DNA of 55,891 bases, from assembly GCA_900545655.1 (NCBI GenBank), contig UQZY01000009.1, positions 1-55,891 on the forward strand, in the 5' to 3' direction. A program made the position numbers and the translations under genes. Each line of letters opens with the position of its first letter. The first letter of the stretch is position 1. The notes under the pieces are model-generated. The model had not been told where the DNA came from. It saw nothing but the letters and a program-made list of their open reading frames with translations, and ran no database searches. Positions 16,637-25,243 of this stretch are shown piece by piece. This DNA is from an uncultured Oscillospiraceae bacterium (GTDB lineage: Bacteria > Bacillota > Clostridia > Oscillospirales > Acutalibacteraceae).

Positions 16637-17227
16637 TCAGGCAAAAATTATACTGTAAAGTTCATCTTTAATGTCATCACGAGCGTCATCAATGAGAGCA
16701 TCAAAGGTGCAATTAATCTCAATATCTCCATAAACAAGAATAAAGCCCTGAGAGATATTTGTTGCGGTCTTACGTACAGTTATCTTTGCACCGTCTGCAA
16801 GACCTTCATTTATTTTGCTTTCGAAGTCCTTCGGAAGTCTACCGAGGTCGTTCGAAGACAAGAGCATTTCGCCCTCTGCAGCCTGTGAATACTTCTTTAC
16901 AAGAGCATATAATGCTGCGAAGTACTCATCCTCAGGCATCTTTGCAAGTTTCTTTTCAGCTTCGTCGATTGTTTTGTTGATGATATCTACCTTTGTGGCA
17001 AGTATCATCTTTTTATTTTCAAGTTCGGAACCGGATTCGGCAGTATCTACGATAACCTTAGCTTCTTTGTTAGCCTCGGAAATAACCGCATCCTTTTCCT
17101 CATTTGCAAGTTCGAGAGCTGCTTCTTTTATTTTAGTTGCCTCGTTCTGGGCATTAAAAATAATGCCGTCACATTTAGCTGCAGAGTCTTGTGCAATTTT
17201 TTCAATAATCTTGTTTAACCCTGTCAT
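16637..17227 (-). CDS. ntpE: V-type ATPase subunit E (peripheral stalk)
   Basis: A 196-aa protein with a long N-terminal coiled coil rich in Ala/Glu/Lys (residues 1-95) and a globular C-terminal domain (TNISQGFILVYGDIEINCTF). With NtpH it forms the stator linking the head to subunit I. The C-terminal end overlaps the untranslated leader of ntpC, and it follows ntpK by 35 bp. Confidence 0.92.
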   Translation of the reverse strand: MTGLNKIIEKIAQDSAAKCDGIIFNAQNEATKIKEAALELANEEKDAVISEANKEAKVIVDTAESGSELENKKMILATKVDIINKTIDEAEKKLAKMPEDEYFAALYALVKKYSQAAEGEMLLSSNDLGRLPKDFESKINEGLADGAKITVRKTATNISQGFILVYGDIEINCTFDALIDDARDDIKDELYSIIFA

Positions 17228-17262
17228 GACAACTCTCCTTAACAGTTAAGTTATATGTAAAA

Positions 17263-17730
17263 TTAAGCTATCATAGCTTTGCTGATAAGAAGGATTGAGA
17301 TGAGGAGTGCAAGAACTGCGTATGTCTCAACCATTGCTGAGAAAATAATTCCCTTACCGCTCTGGTCAGGCTTTTTGATAACAATGCCAACACCTGCTGC
17401 AGCAACTTTGCCCTGATGTATAGCTGAGAAGTAGCCAACTACAGCTATAGGAATAGCTGCGAAAAGAAGACCAAGGCCCTGAGAAACAGTGAGTTCAGCC
17501 GAAATTTTGTTCATGATAAGGAATGCTGCAAGGAATCCGTAAAGACCCTGTGTACCCGGGAGAATTTCAAGAACGAGAACCTTACCGAAAAGAGAAGGAT
17601 CTTCTGTTACAGCTCCTGCTGCCGCATTACCTACAATACCTACGCCCTTTGCAGAGCCCATACCTGAGAAAATTGCTGCAATTGCAGCTCCGAGTACTGC
17701 GAGTACTATACCTGTGAAATTTGCAATCAT
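17263..17730 (-). CDS. ntpK: V-type ATPase proteolipid subunit K (Na+-type rotor ring)
   Basis: A 155-aa duplicated c-type subunit with four transmembrane helices. The residues that bind sodium in Enterococcus hirae NtpK (Leu61, Thr64, Gln65, Gln110, Glu139) are all present at a constant offset of four: Leu57, Thr60 and Gln61 in ILPGTQGLYGF, Gln106 in IHQGKVAAAG, and Glu135 in AMVETYAVLALL. Only the second hairpin carries the carboxylate, giving the V-type stoichiometry. Sodium coupling is inferred from these residues. Confidence 0.94.
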   Translation of the reverse strand: MIANFTGIVLAVLGAAIAAIFSGMGSAKGVGIVGNAAAGAVTEDPSLFGKVLVLEILPGTQGLYGFLAAFLIMNKISAELTVSQGLGLLFAAIPIAVVGYFSAIHQGKVAAAGVGIVIKKPDQSGKGIIFSAMVETYAVLALLISILLISKAMIA

Positions 17731-17732
17731 GA

Positions 17733-19787
17733 TTAAGTTTCCTCCTTAAATTTGAATGATTTTGATTTAACGTTGAGTGGGGCAAAAGCTTTTCCGCCGC
17801 CCTCATAGAATTTTCCAAAGAATTCAACGTATTGAAGTCTGTTTGTGTGAACATATGCACCAATAAGGTTAATACCGAAGTTTACCAGATGGCCAAAGAT
17901 TGCTACCAAGATGAAAAGAATCGGGTTTCCGAGAAGAGCAGCAAGCTGATTTATTACCGAAGCAATAACGCCTGTACAAAGACCGAGTGCAAGAAGTCTT
18001 GCATACGAGAGTATATCTCCAAGGTATCCCGCCGCAGCATTGTAAAGACCATAAAGACCTCCACCAACACCTCCGAGAATCTTTCCGAATGATTTTCTAT
18101 CCTTAATAGCTATTATAGCCGGTCCGAGAACAATGAGTATTGCTCCGGCTGCAAGGCAACCGTAAAGAGGACCTGAAATACTGTTGATAAAGTCATCAAG
18201 GAATTTCGTAGGTGGATTCTCCGAAAGAGCAGTTCCGCCAATTTGTGTTTTTATGAGCGGAATAACACCTACAAGAACCAATAACTGTGGAATATTTTCG
18301 ACCAGGGAGTCGAATTTACTTCCATGGGTAAAACCTTTGTATATGTTGACACATACACCGAGACCAAGATGTAAAATACCTACAAAGAACGCAAGCAGTA
18401 AAAACCTTGTTGTATGGTCCAGGGGGTTAAACCAATAGAGGTGCTTTGCCTCTATAATACTCAGTTTATCTCCCGCTGCAAAACCATTTGCGATGTAATG
18501 CGGAAGGTCACCAAACCAGCTGTTTAGTAAAACACCCCAAACAGTGGTGCCAATACCGCAAAACAGACCGTAGTTGACCATTTTTGCTTTCTGCTTTTCA
18601 AGTTTGAATTTAAGTTTTACAAACAAACATGCTATTACCATGAGCAAGCCATAGCCTGCGTCACCGAGCATAAGACCAAACAGCAGAAAATAGAAAACAG
18701 TCATTACCGTGTCCGGGTCAATATCTGCATGTGACGGAGTCGAATACATCTCCGTAATGGACTCCATCGTTCCACCAAGTGTACCGTTTTCAATGAAGAC
18801 AGGAACCTCATCGCTGTCCATGTCTACGTCTGTAACGGAAATGGCAACATCGAAAAGATCTGAAAGTTTCTTTGTCATAGAGTCAACATCTTCTGCCGGA
18901 ATATATCCCGTAAGAACAAAGACGTTGTCACTCATAGAAATCTTATCAAGAGCTTTATACTTATCCGTGCGAAGCACAAAGTAATCTTCAAGGAAGTTGA
19001 TATCATCTCTGAATTCCGCATAGGTTTTTATTTTTTCTTCATTCTCGGTAATCTTCTTGTTGCAAGCTTCGATTTCTGACTCCAGACGTTTTATACGAAC
19101 ACTGGGCTCGTGCTTTGTAGGATCAGAAGGAGTAACAAAGCCTATACTTCTGAGTGCAGTGTCAAACTCCTTTGCATCATCTCTGTGACAAAGAGCAACA
19201 ATACAAGTCTGATTCTCCGAAGAAGAAATAACCTCAACCTCACAGTTAATCTCCGGAACCTTTTCCGCCAAATCAGAAAGAATCTGTTCTCTGTTCATCG
19301 GTACTCCAAAGCTTCCGACAAAAGCGGCAGTTGTAGTTGTTCCGGAATAAGATGAAGGAATATCAAGGGATGCCCATGGCTTCACCTGATCAATAGCGGT
19401 TTCAGCACGAACAATTTCTATCCTTGCATCCTGTATCTCCCTATAAAGCGCATTTATACTATAACACTTTGAGAGTATAGCATCTGACTCCTGTGCCTTC
19501 TTGTAGAACTCCTTCACCGTCATTTCGGGTCTCGGAGCAAAGGAAGAAAGTAATCCGCCTTTCTCGGGCACATAAGAGTTGAGAATTTCAATTGCAGAGA
19601 CCGCAATACCGTGAAATTTTTCAAACTGAGCAACGGATGTAGCCGTTGAAAGCTTATAAAAATAATTTTCTTCTTCGGTATAGTCCTCAATCTCAACGCA
19701 GCCGCTCTGCTGAACAAGATCAACAATTGACTTTGAGTCGTTGAGCATCGCAAGAATCTCTATGCGCTTCATTTCTTTAATTGCCAT
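17733..19787 (-). CDS. ntpI: V-type ATPase subunit I (membrane stator)
   Basis: A 684-aa a-type subunit. The first 340 or so residues are a soluble coiled-coil arm that holds the peripheral stalks. The rest has about eight transmembrane helices, with the half-channel segment LGDILSYARLLALGLCTGVI containing the essential Arg. FYFLLFGLMLGDAGYGLL is also typical. The ATG lies 42 bp after ntpH, and the stop is 2 bp from ntpK. Confidence 0.95.
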   Translation of the reverse strand: MAIKEMKRIEILAMLNDSKSIVDLVQQSGCVEIEDYTEEENYFYKLSTATSVAQFEKFHGIAVSAIEILNSYVPEKGGLLSSFAPRPEMTVKEFYKKAQESDAILSKCYSINALYREIQDARIEIVRAETAIDQVKPWASLDIPSSYSGTTTTAAFVGSFGVPMNREQILSDLAEKVPEINCEVEVISSSENQTCIVALCHRDDAKEFDTALRSIGFVTPSDPTKHEPSVRIKRLESEIEACNKKITENEEKIKTYAEFRDDINFLEDYFVLRTDKYKALDKISMSDNVFVLTGYIPAEDVDSMTKKLSDLFDVAISVTDVDMDSDEVPVFIENGTLGGTMESITEMYSTPSHADIDPDTVMTVFYFLLFGLMLGDAGYGLLMVIACLFVKLKFKLEKQKAKMVNYGLFCGIGTTVWGVLLNSWFGDLPHYIANGFAAGDKLSIIEAKHLYWFNPLDHTTRFLLLAFFVGILHLGLGVCVNIYKGFTHGSKFDSLVENIPQLLVLVGVIPLIKTQIGGTALSENPPTKFLDDFINSISGPLYGCLAAGAILIVLGPAIIAIKDRKSFGKILGGVGGGLYGLYNAAAGYLGDILSYARLLALGLCTGVIASVINQLAALLGNPILFILVAIFGHLVNFGINLIGAYVHTNRLQYVEFFGKFYEGGGKAFAPLNVKSKSFKFKEET

Positions 19788-19829
19788 TCATTACACACCT
19801 CCTTATTTAAAAAATGTCTCCCTCATCTG

Positions 19830-20141
19830 TCAGGGAATAATGTGTTTGATTACCGCTGCAACAGACTCATCCATCTTAACCTCGCTGCTTTTAAGCAACG
19901 TAGCTTTTTTGGACTGTGCCTGTGCTCTGGCATCAGCGTAGATTTCGTCCGCCTTTTTCTGCGCTTTTTCGAGGATTTGATCCTTTTCCTTTGCCGCAGC
20001 AACCTTACCGGCTTCAGCAGTAGCTTTAGCCTCTGCTTCCGCTGCCTTTATTATTTCGGCAGCTTTTGCTCTTGCGGCAGTCTCCTTTTCCGCCGCAACC
20101 TTTTCAGCATCAAGGACCTGATTAATCATTTCTGAAGCCAT
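19830..20141 (-). CDS. ntpH: V-type ATPase stator subunit G/H
   Basis: A 103-aa, almost wholly helical, Ala/Glu/Lys-rich protein (MINQVLDAEKVAAEKETAAR onwards) that pairs with NtpE in the peripheral stalk. The open frame runs to 20303, but the promoter at 20229-20257 lies inside that extension and GGAG precedes the ATG at 20141. The short form also matches NtpH length. It is first in the operon, before ntpI, as in Enterococcus-type operons. Confidence 0.8.
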   Translation of the reverse strand: MASEMINQVLDAEKVAAEKETAARAKAAEIIKAAEAEAKATAEAGKVAAAKEKDQILEKAQKKADEIYADARAQAQSKKATLLKSSEVKMDESVAAVIKHIIP

Positions 20142-20228
20142 TTTCTCCAAATCACCCTTTCTATACCGTTCTATTAAAGCATGCAAAGTTTCAACAATAT
20201 CCGAAACTTCACCGCCAATAACTTTTAT

Positions 20229-20257
20229 ATTATAACAACCGTATAGTTTAAATTCAA
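20229..20257 (-). promoter_or_regulatory. Promoter of the V-ATPase operon
   Basis: On the minus strand TTGAAT (20257-20252), a 17-bp spacer, and TATAAT (20234-20229). The start near 20222 leaves an 80-nt leader before ntpH. It is divergent from the PRPP synthetase promoter; together these two explain the 309-bp stretch 20142-20450. Confidence 0.8.
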
Positions 20258-20372
20258 CAAAAAGAATGCCTAAAAACGCGATATTCCTTGTTATCTTTTT
20301 CACATATTTCTACCTTTTTTTACAATTCAGGTATAAAGAAAAAAAATACTTATAATTATAGTTGTTTTATTG

Positions 20373-20401
20373 TTGTAAAAGCCGATTTATTATGATAGAA
20401 T
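20373..20401 (+). promoter_or_regulatory. Promoter of the PRPP synthetase gene
   Basis: TTGTAA (20373-20378), a 17-bp spacer, and TAGAAT (20396-20401) with an extended -10 TG at 20393-20394. The predicted start is near 20408. No hairpin typical of the PurR/PRPP or guanine systems was seen in the short leader. Confidence 0.65.
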
Positions 20402-20450
20402 TTTGTAGAATATTGCACATTTGAAGGTTACAGTTATGGGGGTAAAGCAA

Positions 20451-21686
20451 ATGACAACAGATGTACCAAATTTTGAAATTCCGGAGAGCTCGGAATTCAC
20501 CACGATTCCCTACGGTAAGTTCGGTATTATCGCACTTCCGGGTTGTGAAGAGCTTGCAAAAAAGGTTGACAGATACATCGTCAAGTGGAGAGAGGAAAAC
20601 GCTACGCTTAAGAATTCTCCGCTTAACATCGAGGGATATGCAAAGGATTCTTACCTTATAGACATCTCCTGTCCGAGATTCGGCTCCGGTGAAGGAAAAG
20701 CAGTTATCAGTCACTCCGTCAGAGGATACGATCTTTTCATTCTTGTTGACGTTTTCAACTACGGTGTTACTTATAACATGTACGGCCGAGAGATACCCAT
20801 GAGTCCGGACGAGCACTATGCAAACCTCAAGAGAGTTATAAACGCCATCGGAGGAAAGGCTCACAGAGTTTCCGTTGTTATGCCCATGCTCTACGAGGGA
20901 AGGCAGCACAGAAGGGCATCACGTGAGTCTCTTGACTGCGCTATGGCACTTCAGGAGCTTGTGGGAATGGGCGTTGACAGTATTCTCACCTTTGATGCCC
21001 ACGACCCGAGAGTTCAGAATTCCATTCCTCTCAACGGTTTTGAGAACATCTCCCCCATTTATCAGATGATAAAGGCTCTTATACGTACATCTCCCGACAT
21101 AAAATTCGACCCTGAAAACATCATGGTCGTTTCCCCTGATGAGGGCGGTATGGGAAGAGCTATCCACTACGCCTCCGTTCTCGGAGTAGAGCTCGGTATG
21201 TTCTATAAGAGGCGCGACTACTCACGTATCGTTAACGGACGCAATCCCATCCTCGCTCACGAATTCCTCGGAATCAACGTAGAGGGAAAAGACGTCATTG
21301 TTGTTGATGACATGATTTCATCCGGTGAGTCTATGATTGAGGTTGCGGCAAAGCTTAAAGGTCTCGGAGCAAACCGTATCTACGTATGCACCTGCTTCGG
21401 TCTTTTCTGCAACGGACTTGACATATTTGACGAGGCTTACAAAAACGGAACCATAGAGAGGATTCTCACTACAAACCTTATCTACAGAACACCCGAGCTC
21501 CTCACCCGCAAGTGGTACACCGAGGTTGACATGTCAAAGTATATCGCCCTTCTTTTGGATACCATCAACCATGACATATCCATCTCAAGGCTCCTTGATC
21601 CGGCTGAGAAAATCAAAAATGTTCTTGCAAAGCATGAGGACCAGCTTTCAAAGATAAAGGGCGCACAGATGGAACTTAACATCTGA
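20451..21686 (+). CDS. prs: Ribose-phosphate pyrophosphokinase, long form
   Basis: About 411 aa, making PRPP from ribose 5-phosphate and ATP. The catalytic region shows MYEGRQHRRASRESLD-type flexible-loop residues, SILTFDAHDPRVQNS, VVSPDEGGMGRAIHYA and the PRPP loop VIVVDDMISSGESM. It is roughly 90 residues longer than the classical Prs, with extra sequence in the N-terminal half and a C-terminal helical tail. Starts at TTG 20421 and ATG 20436 are possible; ATG 20451 is preferred because GGGGG precedes it. PRPP is the substrate of the HisG step encoded 11 kb away. Confidence 0.85.
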   Translation: MTTDVPNFEIPESSEFTTIPYGKFGIIALPGCEELAKKVDRYIVKWREENATLKNSPLNIEGYAKDSYLIDISCPRFGSGEGKAVISHSVRGYDLFILVDVFNYGVTYNMYGREIPMSPDEHYANLKRVINAIGGKAHRVSVVMPMLYEGRQHRRASRESLDCAMALQELVGMGVDSILTFDAHDPRVQNSIPLNGFENISPIYQMIKALIRTSPDIKFDPENIMVVSPDEGGMGRAIHYASVLGVELGMFYKRRDYSRIVNGRNPILAHEFLGINVEGKDVIVVDDMISSGESMIEVAAKLKGLGANRIYVCTCFGLFCNGLDIFDEAYKNGTIERILTTNLIYRTPELLTRKWYTEVDMSKYIALLLDTINHDISISRLLDPAEKIKNVLAKHEDQLSKIKGAQMELNI

Positions 21687-21754
21687 GTTTATCTGAGGCT
21701 TTTCAGAAAAAATAAAAATTTATCTTGCGTAAAATAAATTGTACAGGCTACTGT

Positions 21755-21798
21755 ACACAAAAAGGCGGAGCGTCGTTTGACGCTCTGCCTTTTTGTGT
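21755..21798 (+). terminator. Strong terminator after prs
   Basis: A 20-bp stem with one G-U pair (ACACAAAAAGGCGGAGCGTC with 21779-21798) and a GTTT loop; the 3' arm carries five consecutive T residues. It lies 68 bp after the prs stop. Confidence 0.85.
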
Positions 21799-21892
21799 AA
21801 CAAATATTCAGAAGATTTATACCAATGCAGCACCGGGATTTTTGCAAGCTGTTACTGTATCATTATCCGGTGCCTCGTTACATATTTTTTTA

Positions 21893-22447
21893 TTAACGAA
21901 AACCTACAATAAGTCTTTCAAACGATTTTTGACGATTATAAGCCTGTTCATACACAGACAAACATTTCTTAAACTGTTTAAATCGTCGCATTGCCTCCTC
22001 TTCATCGCCATAAACCTTCCATGTACCTACACATTTTGAACACATTGCTTTATTCCTTATAAACCCGTCAACATCCTCCGACGGATAACCGAGAAACAAA
22101 CCTATTTCATGCGGAAATTCAACAGAAGTTCTGAGCCTTTTTGCAAGTTTGGCAACACATTTGCTGGCATTGTCTGTACGGTAGGAACATTCCGAAAGAA
22201 TTTCACAGGCCTTTTTGTCTTTAAGATCCTCTTTAAGTCTTTTCGGTCTGTACATATACATAAGCGCATGACCGTTTTCAGCTTTAAGCGGAATAAGACG
22301 TACACCCTTTGAAGAATACTTAATATTAAAGCTCCTTACACTTTTATTCAATTCGTTTTTATCATCATATTTGTACGAGAAAAGATTTCCCGTTTTAAGA
22401 CCTGCCATTGTGGGTGAGCATTGGTGTATAAGCAATTCTTCGGGCAA
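21893..22447 (-). CDS. DUF3793 family protein
   Basis: A 184-aa protein of a Firmicute-restricted family of unknown function. Recognisable features are the N-terminal HQCSPTMAGLKTGNLFS, the central VEFPHEIGLFLGYPSEDV, and the C-terminal CSKCVGTWKVYGDEEEA with a CxxC that could bind metal. The frame continues to ATG 22468, but TTG at 22447 follows GGAGGTGGTGGC at ideal spacing, so the shorter form is favoured. It is monocistronic, with two palindromic operators in its leader. I would guess a link to metal or flavodoxin metabolism, but the sequence does not prove a function. Confidence 0.8.
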   Translation of the reverse strand: MPEELLIHQCSPTMAGLKTGNLFSYKYDDKNELNKSVRSFNIKYSSKGVRLIPLKAENGHALMYMYRPKRLKEDLKDKKACEILSECSYRTDNASKCVAKLAKRLRTSVEFPHEIGLFLGYPSEDVDGFIRNKAMCSKCVGTWKVYGDEEEAMRRFKQFKKCLSVYEQAYNRQKSFERLIVGFR

Positions 22448-22512
22448 GCCACCACCTCCAAATTCCATTTAATTATCTGTACAGCAGAATTTTTGAAAAC
22501 CAAAGGCGTATA

Positions 22513-22528
22513 GTTAGCATACGCTAAC
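22513..22528 (-). promoter_or_regulatory. Palindromic operator 1 (GTTAGC-N4-GCTAAC)
   Basis: A 16-bp perfect palindrome GTTAGCATACGCTAAC about 40-55 nt downstream of the predicted start for the DUF3793 gene. It has the same 6-bp arms as the second copy, with 35 bp between centres. The TTAG...CTAA arms resemble DtxR/MntR/IdeR-family metal-repressor boxes; that assignment is inference. Confidence 0.65.
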
Positions 22529-22547
22529 ACATAGCCTTAAAAGAACA

Positions 22548-22563
22548 GTTAGCACTCGCTAAC
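22548..22563 (-). promoter_or_regulatory. Palindromic operator 2 (GTTAGC-N4-GCTAAC)
   Basis: GTTAGCACTCGCTAAC, covering about +4 to +19 of the predicted DUF3793 transcript. Arms are identical to operator 1 while the four central bases differ (ACTC here, ATAC there), which points to a conserved protein site rather than a recent duplication. Confidence 0.65.
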
Positions 22564-22573
22564 TTATGAATAA

Positions 22574-22602
22574 ATATTACCATAGACCTATAATTAAATC
22601 AA
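22574..22602 (-). promoter_or_regulatory. Promoter of the DUF3793 gene
   Basis: On the minus strand TTGATT (22602-22597), a 17-bp spacer, and TAATAT (22579-22574). Both operators lie just downstream, so a bound repressor would block promoter clearance. Confidence 0.7.
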
Positions 22603-22653
22603 TGGTAATTAAAATATTTTTTCTCAATTAAGCAAAGTCGATAAGTCAGACAA

Positions 22654-22684
22654 AAAGAACAGCCTTCGTATCAGACTGCTCTTT
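22654..22684 (-). terminator. Terminator after ligA
   Basis: An 11-bp stem with G-U pairs (minus strand AAAGAGCAGTC with GGCTGTTCTTT) and a 9-nt loop, ending in TTCTTTTTG. It lies 12 bp beyond the ligA stop. Confidence 0.75.
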
Positions 22685-22695
22685 TCGGTAACATC

Positions 22696-24744
22696 TTATT
22701 TTATCATTTCATTGAATTTCGCTTCGTCAATAATCGGAACTCCGAGGCTCTGTGCCTTTGTGAGCTTACTTCCGGCTTCCTCGCCCGCAAGCACAAATGA
22801 GGTTTTTTTAGACACTGAGCCGGACACCTTGCCACCGTACTTTTCGATAAGCGCACCGGCCTCTGTTCTGGTATATGTCGGCAATGTACCCGTAAGCACA
22901 AAGGTCTTGCCTGCGAATCTGTCATCAACCTTTTCCTTTGTGCTCTGCATATTAAGTCCGTATCCGCGAAGCCTGTCTATAAGATCAATTGTTTCGGGTT
23001 TTGTGAAGAATTCAACAACGCTTTCCGCCATAACCTGACCAAAGCCCTCAATTTCAAGAACGTCTATAACCGAGGCATTCATGATAGCATCCATGCTTCC
23101 GAAATGCTCGGAGAGAAGCTTTGCCGCCTTTTCTCCGATATGTCTTATTCCGAATGCGGAAATAAGCTTTGAAAGGTCATTTTTCTTTGATTCTTCAATT
23201 GCATTTATAAGGTTTTCGGCAGACTTCTCACCCATTCGCGAAAGTCCCGCGATATCAATGGCACGAAGTCCGTAGATATCCGCCGGATTCTTTATAAGTC
23301 CCTCGTCGATAAGAAGCTCAACAACGGAATCCCCCATCCCGTCAATATCCATGGCGGGCTTTGAACAAAAGTGAATGAGAATACGTGTAAGCTGAGCGGG
23401 GCATTCGGGATTTGTGCAGCGTATTGCCGCCTCTCCCTGCTCACGGTAAACCTCTGCGCCGCAGGAGGGACAAACCGCGGGTATAAAGTACGGGGTAGCG
23501 CCTGATGAATGCTGAACCACCGAAACAACCTCCGGGATTATATCTCCCGCCTTGCGTATCGTTACGGTGTCACCGACACAGATACCCTTTTCCGTTATAA
23601 AATCCTGGTTGTGAAGAGTTGCCCTGCTTATAACGGAGCCGGCAACAAGAACAGGTTCAAAATCGGCAATAGGCGTAAGCACCCCGGTACGCCCTACATT
23701 GACCTCGATATCCACAATCTTCGTCTGCTTTTCCTCCGGAGGATACTTGTACGCAATAGCCCACTTCGGGAACTTTGACGTGCTCCCCAGCTCATCACGG
23801 GCACCGAAATTGTTGACCTTTATAACAGCGCCATCTATGTCGAAGGGCAATGTATACCGTATCTCTCCGATACGCTTTATTTCATTTTTTGCGTCTTCAA
23901 AGGCTTTGCATGGGGTATAAAAAGGTACGGTTTTAAAGCCGAGACGTTTAAGATAATCAAGCGATGCCTTGTGAGATGAGGCGTCAAAGTCTCCGTCAAT
24001 CTGCTGTATATTGAAAATAAAAATATCCAGATTTCGTTCTGCGGTTATGCGCAGATCCTTTTGCCTGAGCGAGCCGGCAGCCGCGTTTCTGGGGTTTTTG
24101 AACGGTTTTTCATCATTCAGTTCCTGCTTTTCCACAAGCTTTAAAAAAACCTCACGCGGCATATACACCTCGCCGCGCACCTCTATAAAAGAAACAGGTT
24201 CCGAAAGCTTCATGGGTATGGATTTTACGGTCCTTAAGTTTTCGGTGATATCCTCTCCTACGTCACCGTCGCCTCTTGTTGAGCCGCGGCGAAACTCTCC
24301 GTTTACGTATTCGAGAGAAACTGAAAGACCGTCTATCTTCGGCTCAACTACAAAAAGAGTTTCCCTCTCCTCTTTATCGGATTCATTCAATGAATTTTCC
24401 TTTGCAACAGCGGTAACCCTCTGTGCAAAGTCATCAAGCTCCGCAAATGAAAAGGCGTCCTGCAGGCTCTCCATTCTCACGGTATGTGTAACCGGAGAAA
24501 ACAGACTGGTAGAAGCTTTCCCCCCGACCCTTCGCGTAGGGGTGTCAGAGCTTACAAGCTCCGGAAAACGTCTCTCAATGGCTTTCAGCTCGTTCATAAG
24601 GGCGTCATATTCAAAATCCTCTATTTCAGGATCATCATCGTTATAATACCTGTTGCTGTGGTAGTCTATTGTCTTGTAAAGATAAGCTATGCGTTCGCTT
24701 GCGGCTTTCTTACTCATACTGTCAATATCCTGTCTCTCTGACAT
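22696..24744 (-). CDS. ligA: NAD+-dependent DNA ligase
   Basis: A 682-aa enzyme sealing nicks in replication and repair. Domains in order: Ia (YYNDDDPEIEDFEYD), adenylation with catalytic lysine in VVEPKIDGLSVSLEY near residue 115, OB fold, four-Cys zinc finger (CPSCGAEV and CTNPECP, about residues 405-430), helix-hairpin-helix repeats (LSRMGEKSAENL, FGIRHIGEKAAKLL), and a C-terminal BRCT domain (FAGKTFVLTGTLPTYTR). The frame opens at 24810, but ATG 24744 with AGGGGAGAT upstream is the start. Confidence 0.97.
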   Translation of the reverse strand: MSERQDIDSMSKKAASERIAYLYKTIDYHSNRYYNDDDPEIEDFEYDALMNELKAIERRFPELVSSDTPTRRVGGKASTSLFSPVTHTVRMESLQDAFSFAELDDFAQRVTAVAKENSLNESDKEERETLFVVEPKIDGLSVSLEYVNGEFRRGSTRGDGDVGEDITENLRTVKSIPMKLSEPVSFIEVRGEVYMPREVFLKLVEKQELNDEKPFKNPRNAAAGSLRQKDLRITAERNLDIFIFNIQQIDGDFDASSHKASLDYLKRLGFKTVPFYTPCKAFEDAKNEIKRIGEIRYTLPFDIDGAVIKVNNFGARDELGSTSKFPKWAIAYKYPPEEKQTKIVDIEVNVGRTGVLTPIADFEPVLVAGSVISRATLHNQDFITEKGICVGDTVTIRKAGDIIPEVVSVVQHSSGATPYFIPAVCPSCGAEVYREQGEAAIRCTNPECPAQLTRILIHFCSKPAMDIDGMGDSVVELLIDEGLIKNPADIYGLRAIDIAGLSRMGEKSAENLINAIEESKKNDLSKLISAFGIRHIGEKAAKLLSEHFGSMDAIMNASVIDVLEIEGFGQVMAESVVEFFTKPETIDLIDRLRGYGLNMQSTKEKVDDRFAGKTFVLTGTLPTYTRTEAGALIEKYGGKVSGSVSKKTSFVLAGEEAGSKLTKAQSLGVPIIDEAKFNEMIK

Positions 24745-24850
24745 AAACGGTATCTCCCCTTCAAAAACGGAAATAAAGCGTCGAAAAAAGTCAACCTTCG
24801 AATCGCTCATACGTTTATTATTTTACCACATTTTACAGTCTAAAACCACA

Positions 24851-24879
24851 TTGACTTTTTTACTGTATCCTATTAGAAT
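24851..24879 (+). promoter_or_regulatory. Promoter of the DUF1292 gene
   Basis: TTGACT (24851-24856), a 17-bp spacer, and TAGAAT (24874-24879). The predicted start near 24886 gives a 35-nt leader. Confidence 0.75.
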
Positions 24880-24920
24880 TGAAGTACAAACAACAGACAG
24901 AATACGAGGTATTTTCACAG

Positions 24921-25238
24921 ATGGCAGATAAAGATTTTGAGTACAATCCCGACATCATTACCGTTACGGATGACGACGGAACAGAGCATATTTTCGAAGA
25001 GCTGGACAGGATTGAATCCGACGACAACAAGAGATACGTTGCTCTTCTTCCCGTTTATGATGATGCCGAAGAAATCCTCGAAGGAGACGGCGACATCATA
25101 ATCCTCGAGGTTGTCGAGGATGAAACGGGAGAAACCTTTCTCCAGCAAATTGCCGACGAAGAGGAGTTTGATGAAATCGGCGAAATAATGATGAAGCGGA
25201 TTAATGAAAAATTTGGTTTTGACGAAGAAGAGGTTTAA
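24921..25238 (+). CDS. DUF1292 (YrzB-type) small acidic protein
   Basis: A 105-aa, strongly acidic protein with the DUF1292 core: ITVTDDDGTEHIFEELDRIE, YVALLPVYDDAEE, and a C-terminal FLQQIADEEEFDEIGEIMMKR. YrzB-family proteins are common in Firmicutes, often beside ruvX and alanyl-tRNA synthetase, with no settled function; that context is missing here. ATG 24921 is chosen over TTG 24879 because GAGGT lies ten bases before it and the promoter overlaps the longer form. Confidence 0.85.
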   Translation: MADKDFEYNPDIITVTDDDGTEHIFEELDRIESDDNKRYVALLPVYDDAEEILEGDGDIIILEVVEDETGETFLQQIADEEEFDEIGEIMMKRINEKFGFDEEEV

Positions 25239-25243
25239 TTAAA

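Noticed and set aside
20142..20303. N-terminal extension of the ntpH frame to 20303
   Set aside because: A good promoter (20229-20257) lies inside it, the extension is hydrophobic and unlike NtpH, and ATG 20141 has its own ribosome site and gives the family length.
21832..21874. Terminator or riboswitch at GCACCGG...CCGGTGC
   Set aside because: The arms are short, the loop is long, and no T-tract follows on either strand.
21725..22039. 104-aa plus-strand open frame after prs
   Set aside because: It spans the prs terminator and runs antisense into the DUF3793 gene; no ribosome site.
24011..24646. 211-aa plus-strand open frame
   Set aside because: Antisense to the ligA adenylation domain; Ser-rich, low-information translation.
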